A DNA stretch of 14,693 bases from CAYYNP01 sp964472545 (GCA_964472545.1 CAYYNP010000253.1:1-14693), one strand, 5' to 3'. Shown: positions 6,042-13,289, counted from the stretch's first letter. The notes: generated by a model not told the origin, from the sequence alone. A program made the numbers and translations.

Positions 6042-6043
6042 GG

Positions 6044-6586
6044 CTACTCTTGGACGTGGACTTCCTCCATCCGCGGCTTGCCGTGCCGGCCGGGGCTGAA
6101 TCTCCGCTCCAAGAAGAGCACCTTCAGCATCCGCCGGCGATCGCTGGCAATCCACTCGACGAGCCCGAGCAGATCCTCGGCGATCTGCGGATTCGCGCGG
6201 CTGGCGATCTTGCCCAGCAGTTCCGCCACGATCTGGTCGTGCAATTCGAGCCGGGATTCGAGCACCTCCCGCGTCACCCGCGGCCGCCCTTGGCCCAGGT
6301 AACGCGGCTTCGACGGCCGGTGTGGATCGCCGACCTCGGCGGCCCGGGCGTCGATCTCGGCCGGGGTGGGCAGGTCGTGGGCTTGGGCGATGGCTGTGTC
6401 GCGTGCTCGTTGCTCGGCATCGTCGACCAGTGAATCGTCGATCGGGATTGGCGGCTTGCTGCAGCGCTGGGCCTCGCAGATTCGGCAAGGTCGCATCGTC
6501 ACCAGCCAACCGCACCCGTTGCAGGCGTAGGGGGCGACCTGTCTCGGGTCGACCGTTTCGTGGATCTTCTTGCTGTCGTCGCCCAT
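6044..6586 (-). CDS. Zinc-ribbon protein with GRP/HTH-like C-terminus
   Basis: A 180-residue protein with a cysteine cluster at the amino end (CNGCGW at 22-27, CRICEAQRC at 34-42), which should bind zinc. An acidic helical linker follows, then GQGRPRVTREVLESR near 120-135 and a helical segment that could bind DNA. I do not recognise a named family. It starts at the ATG at 6586, where GAGGTG lies nine bases upstream. The alternative is a GTG at 6598 that overlaps the stop of the preceding gene as GTGA, so coupling to that gene is likely either way. A regulatory or nucleic-acid-binding role is inferred from the zinc ribbon and position only. The GRP-plus-helix layout loosely echoes the 377-residue protein at the left end. 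Confidence 0.7.
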   Translation of the reverse strand: MGDDSKKIHETVDPRQVAPYACNGCGWLVTMRPCRICEAQRCSKPPIPIDDSLVDDAEQRARDTAIAQAHDLPTPAEIDARAAEVGDPHRPSKPRYLGQGRPRVTREVLESRLELHDQIVAELLGKIASRANPQIAEDLLGLVEWIASDRRRMLKVLFLERRFSPGRHGKPRMEEVHVQE

Positions 6587-6594
6587 ACACTGTT

Positions 6595-6915
6595 TCACCT
6601 CGTTGTGAGCGCGTCGTCGGCCGGCACCCGGATCGTGAGGCCTTCCCGCGCGGCCGGGTGGAATCGCTGGACGATGTCGCGTACGGTTCGCACAACCGGG
6701 ATGCCGGCCGACGATGCTTCTTCACGCACGGCGTGTTGCGGCCCGCCGCCGAGTTGCAGGACGGCGTCGGCCGAGGACACGAGCGGAAGTTCGGTTCGGC
6801 GGAATAGCGGGTCGGCGGGCCGGTTGGTCTGGATGATTGGCTTGAAGCCGACGCTGGCGAGTTCTGCCGCCGCGCGGTGTACGTCCCTGTCGTTGCCGGT
6901 AATGTAGACTTGCAT
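6595..6915 (-). CDS. DUF4406-like (nucleoside deoxyribosyltransferase-fold) protein
   Basis: A 106-residue protein whose layout fits DUF4406, a small phage-associated family with the nucleoside 2-deoxyribosyltransferase fold. It begins MQVYITG, has an AAAELASVGFKPI helix-strand unit (about 15-27), then RRTELPLVSSADAVLQL (about 39-55), in which Ser-Ala-Asp matches the usual C/S-D core. HAVREEASSAGIPV follows (about 61-74), with a glutamate pair at the expected active-site position. The usual SGPMTG nucleotide loop is reduced to TGND here, so catalytic activity is uncertain. The ATG at 6915 is preceded by GGAG. The stop overlaps the next gene's GTG/ATG start region. Members of the fold modify or hydrolyse nucleosides, and the substrate here is unknown. 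Confidence 0.6.
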   Translation of the reverse strand: MQVYITGNDRDVHRAAAELASVGFKPIIQTNRPADPLFRRTELPLVSSADAVLQLGGGPQHAVREEASSAGIPVVRTVRDIVQRFHPAAREGLTIRVPADDALTTR

Positions 6916-6969
6916 CGTCTTGGTCTCCGTTGGTTTGAAAAGTCGGCCGACGTTCCACGGCCAGGCGGA

Positions 6970-7269
6970 TCATGTAGAGGCAGAGTCGCCCCGCCGGCCG
7001 ACGTGTGGTTCAATAGCGTGGGTGATTTCGATTTCCGGCCTCGTCGTCAGCGCCGCCAACTCCTCGGCCTCGGCGTGCTTGGCCAACTCGACCAGCTCTT
7101 CGACGGAGTGCTCGCCGCAGGGGGAAGATGCGAGGTCTTGCCAGGCGTCCGTGATTACGCCGGTCAGGCTGGGGTCGGACACCTTCGACACGATGGCCGC
7201 GCACAATCGCTCCCAGCGGAGTAGGAGGTGGGCGGTGCGCATCGTCGTGGGATCGATTTGTTGTGGCAT
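6970..7269 (-). CDS. Small hypothetical protein (99 aa)
   Basis: A mostly helical, acidic 99-residue protein that I do not recognise. It opens MPQQIDPTTMRTAHLLLRW, continues with an amphipathic helix, then HSVEELVELAKHAEAEELAAL (about 55-75). The frame extends upstream, but that portion lies within the neighbouring gene. The ATG at 7269 is chosen because TGGAGAA stands about six bases before it, and because it starts 14 bases after the stop of the terminase-small-subunit-like gene. It is probably part of the same operon, with a 54-base gap to the DUF4406-like gene. Confidence 0.6.
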   Translation of the reverse strand: MPQQIDPTTMRTAHLLLRWERLCAAIVSKVSDPSLTGVITDAWQDLASSPCGEHSVEELVELAKHAEAEELAALTTRPEIEITHAIEPHVGRRGDSAST

Positions 7270-7283
7270 GGTTTTCTCCATTG

Positions 7284-7943
7284 TCAGGGGGTCGTGATGT
7301 CCTCGGTTTCGTCCTGATCCGCGAATTCCCTTTCCAGCACGGACTCGAAGTCGTCGACTGCCTCCATTACGATCGTGAAGGCCTCGGCCGGTTCGATCGG
7401 GCCGCGGTGTTTTTGCAGCGTGTCTGCGGATTGGCGGAAGTAGCTGGCCAAGATGCTGAGGTGCTTGTGCATCCACTCTCGCGGCACAAGGGTGCGCTCT
7501 CGCTCCAGTCGTTCCAGCCGAGCCAGTTTCCATTTTTCCTCGCGCCACTTTTCGAGGGCCGGGCTGTCCGGGCCGGACATAGGGTTTTCGCCCTCGGTCG
7601 ACGCGAGCTTGTAGGCGTTCTCGGCGAGGAACTCATGCAAAGCCCGGACGATGGCGGGGAGGTTGACCACGGCCTCGCCGAACGGAATTCCGTAGCGTTC
7701 GGCTTGCTCTTTGAGTTGCGTGACGTGCTTGCCCCCAGCCATCTCCCGCCAGTGCTTCTGCGGAATCGAGCGGTAGAATTGCCAGCGGAGATCCTCTTCT
7801 TGAATTCGCTGGACCTTACGCAACGCGGTCTCTTCGCGCGTGGTAAGCTTCTCACCCCGACGCCGTTTGTCCGCGGCCTTCTGCGCACGCTCGCGGTCTT
7901 CCGGATACAGTTCGTTTGGTTTCTTTCGACCACGTTCGGCCAC
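7284..7943 (-). CDS. Terminase small subunit-like / phage DNA-binding protein
   Basis: A 219-residue charged, helical protein. Residues 1-55 are strongly basic. At about 64-86 WREMAGGKHVTQLKEQAER precedes YGIPFG, a helix-turn-helix-like unit, followed by LPAIVRALHEFLAEN (about 95-109). The part GPDSPALEKWREEKWKLAR (about 124-142) and the helices after it (to about 200) recall the Nu1-type small terminase layout, in which a coiled, charged helix follows the DNA-binding domain. In that family the protein recognises packaging sites and recruits the large subunit. No large terminase gene is visible nearby. The start is GTG at 7943, with GAGG seven bases upstream. It opens a new group after the tape-measure-like gene and a probable terminator. 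The family call is by pattern, not alignment. Confidence 0.55.
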   Translation of the reverse strand: MAERGRKKPNELYPEDRERAQKAADKRRRGEKLTTREETALRKVQRIQEEDLRWQFYRSIPQKHWREMAGGKHVTQLKEQAERYGIPFGEAVVNLPAIVRALHEFLAENAYKLASTEGENPMSGPDSPALEKWREEKWKLARLERLERERTLVPREWMHKHLSILASYFRQSADTLQKHRGPIEPAEAFTIVMEAVDDFESVLEREFADQDETEDITTP

Positions 7944-7997
7944 CCCAAATCCTCTGTGTGTGAAGGTCAGTAAGTCTGAGATTTACCCTTTACGCAT

Positions 7998-8034
7998 AAA
8001 AACCCCGCCCAACCATCCCAAAGGGACTTGCGGG
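7998..8034 (-). terminator. Probable intrinsic terminator after the tape-measure-like gene
   Basis: On the minus strand an outer CCCGC/GCGGG pair and an inner TCCC-TTT-GGGA hairpin are followed directly by TTTTT (8002-7998). It stands 49 bases beyond the stop at 8083 and before the next gene at 7943. The stem has an internal loop. A second, very GC-rich hairpin (CCCCCGGG with CCCGGGGG, 8038-8068) lies just upstream. Confidence 0.55.
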
Positions 8035-8082
8035 CCACCCCCGGGGAAGGACCCCAGCCGCCCGGGGGGGGTGTTTGCCCTA

Positions 8083-9867
8083 TCACCTGTCCTCGTCGGG
8101 TTTTGCCAGCGTCGGGCCGCCGCCGGCGATGTTGCCGATCACCTCGGCGAAAACCGCGACTGCCGTTGCGAATTGCTCTGCGGGCGCGGCCAGTTCCGCC
8201 TGGCGCTCTGGCGTGATGCCTCGCGCTTCGAGCACTTGCCCCGCGCTGTCGCGGAGGCCGCTGGCAACACCGAGCCGGCCAACGTTCAGCCCGCCGGCAA
8301 TTTCGTTGAGGAGCTGCGATTCGAGGATCGCTTCCCGATCAAGCTGGTCGGGGGTCGATGATGCTTCATGCAAAATCCGCGCGGCGCGCTCTTTGATTTG
8401 CTTGACCTTGAACGGGCCGACGGCGGGGTTCAGGGCTGCGCGGAAGGCCCACGTTGACCCCGCCCTGGAATCTTCCTTGTCACCTGAGTAGTAGTTAAGG
8501 CCGAGTAGTCCTTCGTGAACGTTGTGTTCTTTCATGGCCGTGACGGTCGCCAGTTGCTGGCCCACAACTTTCTGTGCGTCGACCGCTGCCTGGGTCATTG
8601 TGTCCGCGTAGGTCATGCGGCCGACCAGCCTTTCGAGGATACCAGCCTGTTTCACTTGCGGAATTTCGGCCTCGACGCCGGCGCGTTCCGACACGAACAA
8701 TCCCGGCTTTGCTCTCTCTTGGATCGCCTTGACGTACCGCTTCATGTCAGCGTACTTGCGCACCAAGTCCGCGACGGCCTCACGCTCGACCGACTCGCTC
8801 ATTCCCATTTCCTGCAACTGCACGATATCCAGGCCTCGGCGTGACAATTCGGAGATGCGCTCTATCTGCGTGGCGTTGGCCATGCCCCAGGCCTCGAATT
8901 CGTCCTGTAACGGACCGGTTCGCGAGAGGCCTTCACCCGCTCGCTTTAGCGCCGTAGGCAATTGGTTCTCCGGGTTTTCGCCTGCCAGAACGGTCGCCGC
9001 CGCAATGCCGGTGACTTGGTTCGCCCAGTACTTCAACCCGGCGCCACCAAGAGACAACGCCGCCGGATCGCGCTTCGATTCCGTTCCCGCCACGTACGCC
9101 CGGCGGATCGTGTCGCCAGGCGTCGCCCCCTGGCCGATGCCCAACAATTCCATTTCAAGGCCGCGTTCGACCGGCACGTTCATCCGCTTCGCCCCAAAGA
9201 CCACTTCGGCCGTGGACATGCCCTTTTCAAAGTCGCCGCCCTGGGCCGATTGCAGCGCCTGCACGGCGTTGTACGCTACGTCGTATTCCACGCCGTACTG
9301 ACCGGCCAGAGTGGCAACTTTCCTTGCCCGTTCGCCCTTGGTACCCGGCGCCTGAAGGGCAGCAAATGCGACTTGCGCGTTGGCAGCCGTAGTTGCCTCT
9401 TTTGATACCCGCTGCATGCGTTCGATCACGGCGTCGTATTTCGTGACGACGGCCGTCAACACGCCTGCCACGCCCCCGCCGAGCCCCAACGCGGCGCCGA
9501 GTTGCTTCACTTGTGTAAGCATGGCGCCGCCGAACGCCGACTTGCCTGCCCGCCCGGCCGCGTCAAGCTTCTGCTTGGCCACCCCGACGGCGCGTGCGTA
9601 TTGATCCTGATCGATCTTGCGGGCCTTTAGGAGTTGGCCCAGCTCCTTCAGCTTGGTGTTGTAGCGTTCTTGCGGGGTTTGGATGTCGCGGAGCACGCGC
9701 TTGGCCGCGCGGCCCATCTCTTGCTGCTCTTTGCCGACGAGCTTGGCGGACGCGGCCACCTTTTTCCAGCCGGCATCCATATCGCCCTCGCCGGCTACGA
9801 CCTTCTGAATCTCGGCGTAGGCCTTCGCCGCGTTGATTGTCATGTCGACTTGGACGCGATTTGACAT
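8083..9867 (-). CDS. Phage tail tape-measure-like protein
   Basis: A 594-residue, alanine-rich, mostly helical protein. Residues 1-110 contain QERYNTKLKELGQLLK and the following DQYARAVGVAKQKLDAA, a coiled pattern common near the start of tape-measure proteins. A glycine/alanine-rich hydrophobic stretch follows at about 115-145 (GAALGLGGGVAGVLTAVV), then long helical regions. In siphoviruses such proteins fix tail length and pass through the membrane during injection. By the usual rule of about 0.15 nm per residue it would suit a tail of under 90 nm. The ATG at 9867 has AAGGA upstream. It lies 35 bases after a small zinc-ribbon gene. No other tail genes are recognised in the window, so it may instead serve in the capsid or as an injected protein. 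Confidence 0.65.
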   Translation of the reverse strand: MSNRVQVDMTINAAKAYAEIQKVVAGEGDMDAGWKKVAASAKLVGKEQQEMGRAAKRVLRDIQTPQERYNTKLKELGQLLKARKIDQDQYARAVGVAKQKLDAAGRAGKSAFGGAMLTQVKQLGAALGLGGGVAGVLTAVVTKYDAVIERMQRVSKEATTAANAQVAFAALQAPGTKGERARKVATLAGQYGVEYDVAYNAVQALQSAQGGDFEKGMSTAEVVFGAKRMNVPVERGLEMELLGIGQGATPGDTIRRAYVAGTESKRDPAALSLGGAGLKYWANQVTGIAAATVLAGENPENQLPTALKRAGEGLSRTGPLQDEFEAWGMANATQIERISELSRRGLDIVQLQEMGMSESVEREAVADLVRKYADMKRYVKAIQERAKPGLFVSERAGVEAEIPQVKQAGILERLVGRMTYADTMTQAAVDAQKVVGQQLATVTAMKEHNVHEGLLGLNYYSGDKEDSRAGSTWAFRAALNPAVGPFKVKQIKERAARILHEASSTPDQLDREAILESQLLNEIAGGLNVGRLGVASGLRDSAGQVLEARGITPERQAELAAPAEQFATAVAVFAEVIGNIAGGGPTLAKPDEDR

Positions 9868-9902
9868 TGGTGATTCCTTCCGTGTGTGGTGGTGTGATTG
9901 CT

Positions 9903-10076
9903 CTACTCAGCCGAGTCGGGGGCCGCCGGGATCGACCAATTATGATTGCAGTTGTTGCACCGCCGCCGCTCGGTTGGTGTTCCCCACCGCGTTTTCGACT
10001 CCAGCAGTCGAGAGTCCTCGCAGCCGCACTTCGGGCACTCGGGGCCTTCGACTCTTTCGAGGTGGACGTATGGCAT
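9903..10076 (-). CDS. Small zinc-ribbon protein (57 aa)
   Basis: A short gene found by reading the minus strand: residues 14-19 read CPKCGC and residues 40-43 read CNNC, separated by a 22-residue beta-type segment (DSRLLESKTRWGTPTERR), with HNW after the second pair. This is a textbook treble-clef/zinc-ribbon layout, as in Com-like and Ogr/Delta-like phage regulators. The ATG at 10076 has no strong ribosome site, but no other start lies in frame. The stop TAG at 9903-9905 is 35 bases before the tape-measure-like gene. Two strong hairpins precede it. It may regulate late genes or bind RNA, which is inference. The spacing and exact cysteine pairing make chance unlikely. Confidence 0.7.
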   Translation of the reverse strand: MPYVHLERVEGPECPKCGCEDSRLLESKTRWGTPTERRRCNNCNHNWSIPAAPDSAE

Positions 10077-10103
10077 GGGATGGAGTCCGTTTGTAGTTAA
10101 GTG

Positions 10104-10144
10104 CGGCCGGGCGCTCGGCCGGGACCATGCCGTGTGCCCGGCCG
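10104..10144. promoter_or_regulatory. Strong hairpin upstream of the zinc-ribbon gene
   Basis: CGGCCGGGC pairs perfectly with GCCCGGCCG across a 23-base loop in the 185-base gap after the coiled-coil gene. No T-run follows on either strand. It may be an attenuator, processing site or translational control element. Confidence 0.45.
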
Positions 10145-10173
10145 GCGCCGCACGACCGCGGTCACTGCCACGA

Positions 10174-10206
10174 GGCGCGTGGGTTGTGAACGAAACCCCA
10201 CGCGCC
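10174..10206. promoter_or_regulatory. Ten-base-pair hairpin between the coiled-coil and zinc-ribbon genes
   Basis: GGCGCGTGGG and CCCACGCGCC are exact complements with a 13-base loop. It lies 56 bases after the stop of the coiled-coil gene. There is no T-run. With the neighbouring hairpin at 10104 it forms a two-stem leader. Confidence 0.5.
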
Positions 10207-10261
10207 CAGCCGGCCCGGGACGGAGTGACCCGTTCGCAGCACGTCGGCTGATCTTGATTTG

Positions 10262-10774
10262 CTACTCCTCGAGCCCCAGCTTCCGCCGCAGGGCCTGGAT
10301 TGTGGGGCTGGCATTCTCCCCGCTTGGCTCGGCGTCCAGACCGAACAGCGCCGGGAATTGCGCTTCGATCCGATCGACGTTCTCGGCGACGCGTCGGGCG
10401 TGGCTGGCGGCCTGATCGGCTTGCTCACGGCCGTCGGCGGCCTGAGTGAGGGCGGCCCGCAGCTTGTCGATTTGCGCGCCCAACCGCTCGACTTCCTTGT
10501 CCGCTTTCGCGATGGTGCGATCGTGGCGCTCGACCTCCGTTGCCGCCTTACGACAAGTTGCGGCCTCGGTGATGGCCAGGGCGTGGACCTCGACCTCGCG
10601 GGGGTCCAGGCTGAGCTGCTCGACGAGTTCGTGGAGCCGATCGGCGTCGGCCGCTTTGGGGGAGTCCTGCCGCTCCAAGATAGAGCGTTCCTCGGCCCAA
10701 AGGTCGGCCTTCGATTTGCGAGCCGCAGCGGCCTTCGCCGCCGCCTTTTCCTGATACATGGATACGAGAGACAT
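10262..10774 (-). CDS. Coiled-coil protein of the capsid module
   Basis: A 170-residue charged protein with long heptad-like helices: AAAKAAAARKSKADL at the start, then VERHDRTIAKADKEVERLGA and QIDKLRAALTQAADGREQ (about 80-117), and RRVAENVDRIEAQF near 126-139. The tail SPTIQALRRKLGLEE is a short basic helix. Size, helicity and a place downstream of the capsid gene would suit a scaffolding or head-assembly protein, although scaffolds usually precede the capsid gene. I do not recognise a family. The ATG at 10774 has AAGGA seven bases upstream, and it starts nine bases after the metallopeptidase stop. The two are clearly co-transcribed. Confidence 0.65.
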   Translation of the reverse strand: MSLVSMYQEKAAAKAAAARKSKADLWAEERSILERQDSPKAADADRLHELVEQLSLDPREVEVHALAITEAATCRKAATEVERHDRTIAKADKEVERLGAQIDKLRAALTQAADGREQADQAASHARRVAENVDRIEAQFPALFGLDAEPSGENASPTIQALRRKLGLEE

Positions 10775-10783
10775 TTTGGTTCC

Positions 10784-11293
10784 TTATGAGTGTGGAGGTG
10801 ATGCCGCGTCGAGGCCCTCCAGCGGGCCGGTCAGCGGCTCGATACTCTGGACTACTTCGTGATGGGCCAGCAGCGAGCCGGCCACGTTGACGATTTCTGC
10901 CCAGTGTCGATCGACCAGGTGGTCGGCCCGGCGAAGTGCCAGGACAACTTCCTCTTCGATTGCCTCATCGTCGGCGGCTGCGCCAACGAGCAGACGTGCG
11001 TCGTTGTAGATTTGCCGCTCGTCGCCTCCACAGGCAGTGGCGCGCTCACGATCGACCAAGGCGACCGCTGAAACACTTGCCGCGTAGATGACCATTTGCC
11101 GACGCAACCGCTGTGCATCGCGCGACGACGTTTCCAGCCACGTCTGGCCGCGGTTGTCGAGCGAGGGCTCGATCGTCACAGCCACGACCCGATGGCCGAA
11201 CAACCTCGACATGACCACGTGAGCGGCCTCGTGAAGGGCTGTCAACGCGGTGTCGCCGTAGCGAGCGAGCAGTAGCTGGAAGTCGTCGGGCAT
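10784..11293 (-). CDS. M41-like (FtsH peptidase-type) zinc metallopeptidase domain protein
   Basis: A 169-residue stand-alone protein with ALHEAAHVV at about 19-27, where His21, Glu22 and His25 form an HExxH zinc-protease motif. A GHRVVAVTIEP strand unit (33-43) follows, as in the M41 peptidase domain of FtsH, which has a similar pattern after its HEAGH. A hydrophobic helix IYAASVSAVALV (69-80) and DERQIYNDAR (91-100) follow, and Asp98 is a candidate third zinc ligand. No AAA+ domain or membrane segment is present. It stands between the capsid and coiled-coil genes, where phages often place a head-maturation protease, so that role is attractive but unproven. An anti-host or cargo protease is the alternative. 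The ATG at 11293 has a weak GAAGAG site. The motif call is firm. Confidence 0.72.
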   Translation of the reverse strand: MPDDFQLLLARYGDTALTALHEAAHVVMSRLFGHRVVAVTIEPSLDNRGQTWLETSSRDAQRLRRQMVIYAASVSAVALVDRERATACGGDERQIYNDARLLVGAAADDEAIEEEVVLALRRADHLVDRHWAEIVNVAGSLLAHHEVVQSIEPLTGPLEGLDAASPPHS

Positions 11294-11318
11294 CGTGCTC
11301 TTCGTGGTTGTAGGATCG

Positions 11319-11348
11319 GGCGGCGGGGCGACAAGGAACCCCGCCGCC
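11319..11348. promoter_or_regulatory. Perfect 10-bp hairpin after the capsid gene
   Basis: GGCGGCGGGG and CCCCGCCGCC pair exactly around a 10-base loop, in the 72-base gap between the capsid and metallopeptidase genes. No T-run follows. A hairpin here could block 3' decay of abundant capsid mRNA or reduce read-through. Confidence 0.5.
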
Positions 11349-11365
11349 TGGGCAAGATCCGAGGC

Positions 11366-12520
11366 CTACGAGGCTCCGGTTGCTTTGTACATGGTCTCGT
11401 GGCGCAAGGCTTTTGCGCCAATGTCGAATGCGATATCCCAGCCGATTCCGAACTGGCCCCCTTCGAGGCTGTAACCGCGAATCTCCGGCCGGCCGTTGCG
11501 GCCCTTGATGCTCGCGATTTCGATTGTGGGATCCGCGGCGGAGGTCGAGAGAAACCAGTTCGTGGCCGAGCCGGTGATGATCTCGCCCGTGAGTGGATTG
11601 ACCACGCCGGTCGCGCCGAGGCGGGAGTCGGAACGGAGGATGATATCCTGGCCCGGGTCGCCGAGCATCAGCGCGTGAAGGAAGCCGGCCGCGGCCACGC
11701 GGAGATCTTCCGGCACCAACAGATAGCCGGCTTTGAGGTTCAGCGGAATGTCCCCTTGCCTCTGCGCCGCGATCGCCGCAACGCCGGTGCCCAAGGTGGC
11801 GGCCGCCAGGGCAGAGCCGGCCTCGCCGAGGTTGTCGTGGTCGCTGTGAAAGAGCGCGGTGCTATCGGCATCCAACGCCGCGTTGGCCAGCAAGATCGAG
11901 TAGACCAGATCCGGCCGCAACCGCGCCGCCGCCCGGCCGAGTTGCCGCGGCATTTCGAGCAGCGCGTTGATGTTGTCGTCGAGGATATCCATCTCGTCGA
12001 TGCTGAACGACTTCGCAAACCGCGTGATTGCGTAGGTTTCGCCGGTCGCCGACGGATCGGCATGCTCGGCGGTACCACCGCGGGGGAGCGGGTCGAGCGA
12101 CGGCGGCGCGTTCAACGTGACCGACGTGATTTCCGAGAAGTTCTTGACCTCGGTCGAATTTGTCCACCCCTGCGTTGTGTCCGGCTCCTCGTCGAAGCCC
12201 TGATTGAGCACCGTGTTGACGGTGGTGGTGAAAACGTCGGCCAGGCTGGCGCCCGAGACGGCCGAGCGGATCGTGGCCTCGTCGTTTCTGGCGACAGTAT
12301 TGCCGTCGTAGCGAACGCAGCGGCGACACAGATCGATCATCGGATCGACGTACTTCTCGCCCTCCTCGGCCGCCCTTTCTTGCTGCCGGCGGATGGGCTC
12401 GGGCGCGCTCTCTTCGACGACCGGGACGCCAAGCCGATGGAGTTGGCCGGCGGCCATCGCGCGAATGGTGGCGCATCGTTTGGGGTCGCCGTGCGACATT
12501 TGTTGAATTGCGGATACCAT
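11366..12520 (-). CDS. Phage major capsid protein, Mu gpT/HK97-like
   Basis: A 384-residue protein with the order of elements seen in Mu gpT-type capsid proteins. There is a helical start with LCRRCVRYDG (about 64-73), then DEATIRSAVSGASLADVFTT (about 79-98), TTQGWTNSTEVKNFSEI, a strand-rich region ending in YAITRFAKSFSIDEMDILDD (about 163-182), helices of the spine (LGRAAARLRPDLVYSILL), ALFHSDHDNLG (about 221-231), KAGYLLVPEDLRVAAAGFL (about 263-281) and a closing strand/helix region. Such proteins build icosahedral heads, and this layout also occurs in protease-capsid fusions, but no protease domain is fused here. The ATG at 12520 has GAGGA seven bases upstream. It is the strongest sign that the element makes, or once made, particles. 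Confidence 0.8.
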   Translation of the reverse strand: MVSAIQQMSHGDPKRCATIRAMAAGQLHRLGVPVVEESAPEPIRRQQERAAEEGEKYVDPMIDLCRRCVRYDGNTVARNDEATIRSAVSGASLADVFTTTVNTVLNQGFDEEPDTTQGWTNSTEVKNFSEITSVTLNAPPSLDPLPRGGTAEHADPSATGETYAITRFAKSFSIDEMDILDDNINALLEMPRQLGRAAARLRPDLVYSILLANAALDADSTALFHSDHDNLGEAGSALAAATLGTGVAAIAAQRQGDIPLNLKAGYLLVPEDLRVAAAGFLHALMLGDPGQDIILRSDSRLGATGVVNPLTGEIITGSATNWFLSTSAADPTIEIASIKGRNGRPEIRGYSLEGGQFGIGWDIAFDIGAKALRHETMYKATGAS

Positions 12521-12546
12521 TTCGATTTCCTCGTAGGGGTTCGTTC

Positions 12547-12581
12547 ACCGGCGTTGTTCGTTCTCGCCACCCGACGCCGGT
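12547..12581. promoter_or_regulatory. Inverted repeat upstream of the capsid gene
   Basis: ACCGGCGT pairs with ACGCCGGT across 19 bases in the 83-base gap before the capsid start. GTTCGTTC occurs twice nearby. It could be an operator or leader hairpin controlling capsid expression. Confidence 0.35.
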
Positions 12582-12603
12582 TGGCCGGGCGGCGCTGTTC
12601 TCG

Positions 12604-12945
12604 TTAGTTCGTACTGGGTGCCAGCGTCACGGCCGGCTGCGGATCGGGCAGCAGCTCGCCCACGGCGACCGGTTCGTTGTCCTGGAATCTCACGGCGATC
12701 GGCGGCTGGCCATCGGGAATCGACACGCCTGCTACGACCTCGCCGGCCGGGTTGTAGAGCGTCACGACCGCCCGGTCTTCGCCGATGGGAAACTGCACGG
12801 CCCCGGCCGGATCGCCGTTCCCGGTGAACAACAAGACCCCGGGGCCGTTGTCGCCGGGACGGACGATGCACCGGGGCTTGCCGCTCGCATCGCGGACCAA
12901 GATGCCGTTGCCGTCGGGTAGGGTTTCGATCTGCTGGTTGCTCAT
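12604..12945 (-). CDS. Small beta-rich protein (113 aa), possible head accessory
   Basis: A 113-residue acidic protein without cysteine pairs or membrane segments. It reads as repeated short strands separated by Gly/Asp/Asn turns (GILVRDASGKPRCIV, VLLFTGNGDPAGAVQF, VVTLYNPAGEVVAGV), which suggests a beta-sandwich or beta-roll. I recognise no family. It stands immediately before the capsid gene and could be a decoration or head-accessory protein, on position alone. The ATG at 12945 overlaps the stop of the winged-helix gene as ATGA, and GGAGGG lies nine bases upstream, so coupled translation is likely. Confidence 0.62.
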   Translation of the reverse strand: MSNQQIETLPDGNGILVRDASGKPRCIVRPGDNGPGVLLFTGNGDPAGAVQFPIGEDRAVVTLYNPAGEVVAGVSIPDGQPPIAVRFQDNEPVAVGELLPDPQPAVTLAPSTN

Positions 12946-13289
12946 TTCTCGTTGCCCTCCCCTGTCGCAACCCAGACGACCGCCGCCCGGCCCGAAGCGC
13001 TCGGCCTGATTGTGCCCGAGTCCTGAATCAACCCAGCGTTCTGCAATTCCTTGCGCCGCGGCCGTTGTGTGCTTCCCCGCATGCCCAAAGCTGTTTGTAT
13101 TTCCCCGTCGGTCGCCCCCAGTTCCCCGCGGCTGGCGATGAAGTCGAGCACCTTCTTGCGCAGCCCGGCCGCCAGCGGCTTGATTGCCACGTTCGCGGCC
13201 GACGAGGTCACGCCCGCATTTCGCGGCGGACCTTTCCGCGTCGAAACGTCCGTGGTGTGTTCGTCGAAGAGCATCTGTTGGATCATCAC
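12942..13289 (-). CDS. Winged-helix DNA-binding protein
   Basis: A 115-residue protein. The first 40 residues look disordered. From about 43 it reads LRKKVLDFIASRGELGATDG, then EIQTALGM (about 63-70), the recognition-helix region STQRPRRKELQNAGLI (about 73-88), and a wing RPSASGRAAVVWVAT (about 95-109). This is the common phage winged-helix layout in which a pathogen- or host-type Arg/Val-Trp wing closes the fold. The order suggests a regulator or replication accessory. It begins seven bases after the ATPase stop, at ATG 13289 with GAGAG seven bases upstream. A second ATG at 13286 is possible. It overlaps the next gene by ATGA. The fold call is good and the role is unknown. Confidence 0.7.
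   Translation of the reverse strand: MMIQQMLFDEHTTDVSTRKGPPRNAGVTSSAANVAIKPLAAGLRKKVLDFIASRGELGATDGEIQTALGMRGSTQRPRRKELQNAGLIQDSGTIRPSASGRAAVVWVATGEGNEK

Noticed and set aside
11399..12607. 402-codon rightward open frame
   Set aside because: It is wholly antisense to the capsid gene, a mirror effect of high GC content, with no recognisable domain.
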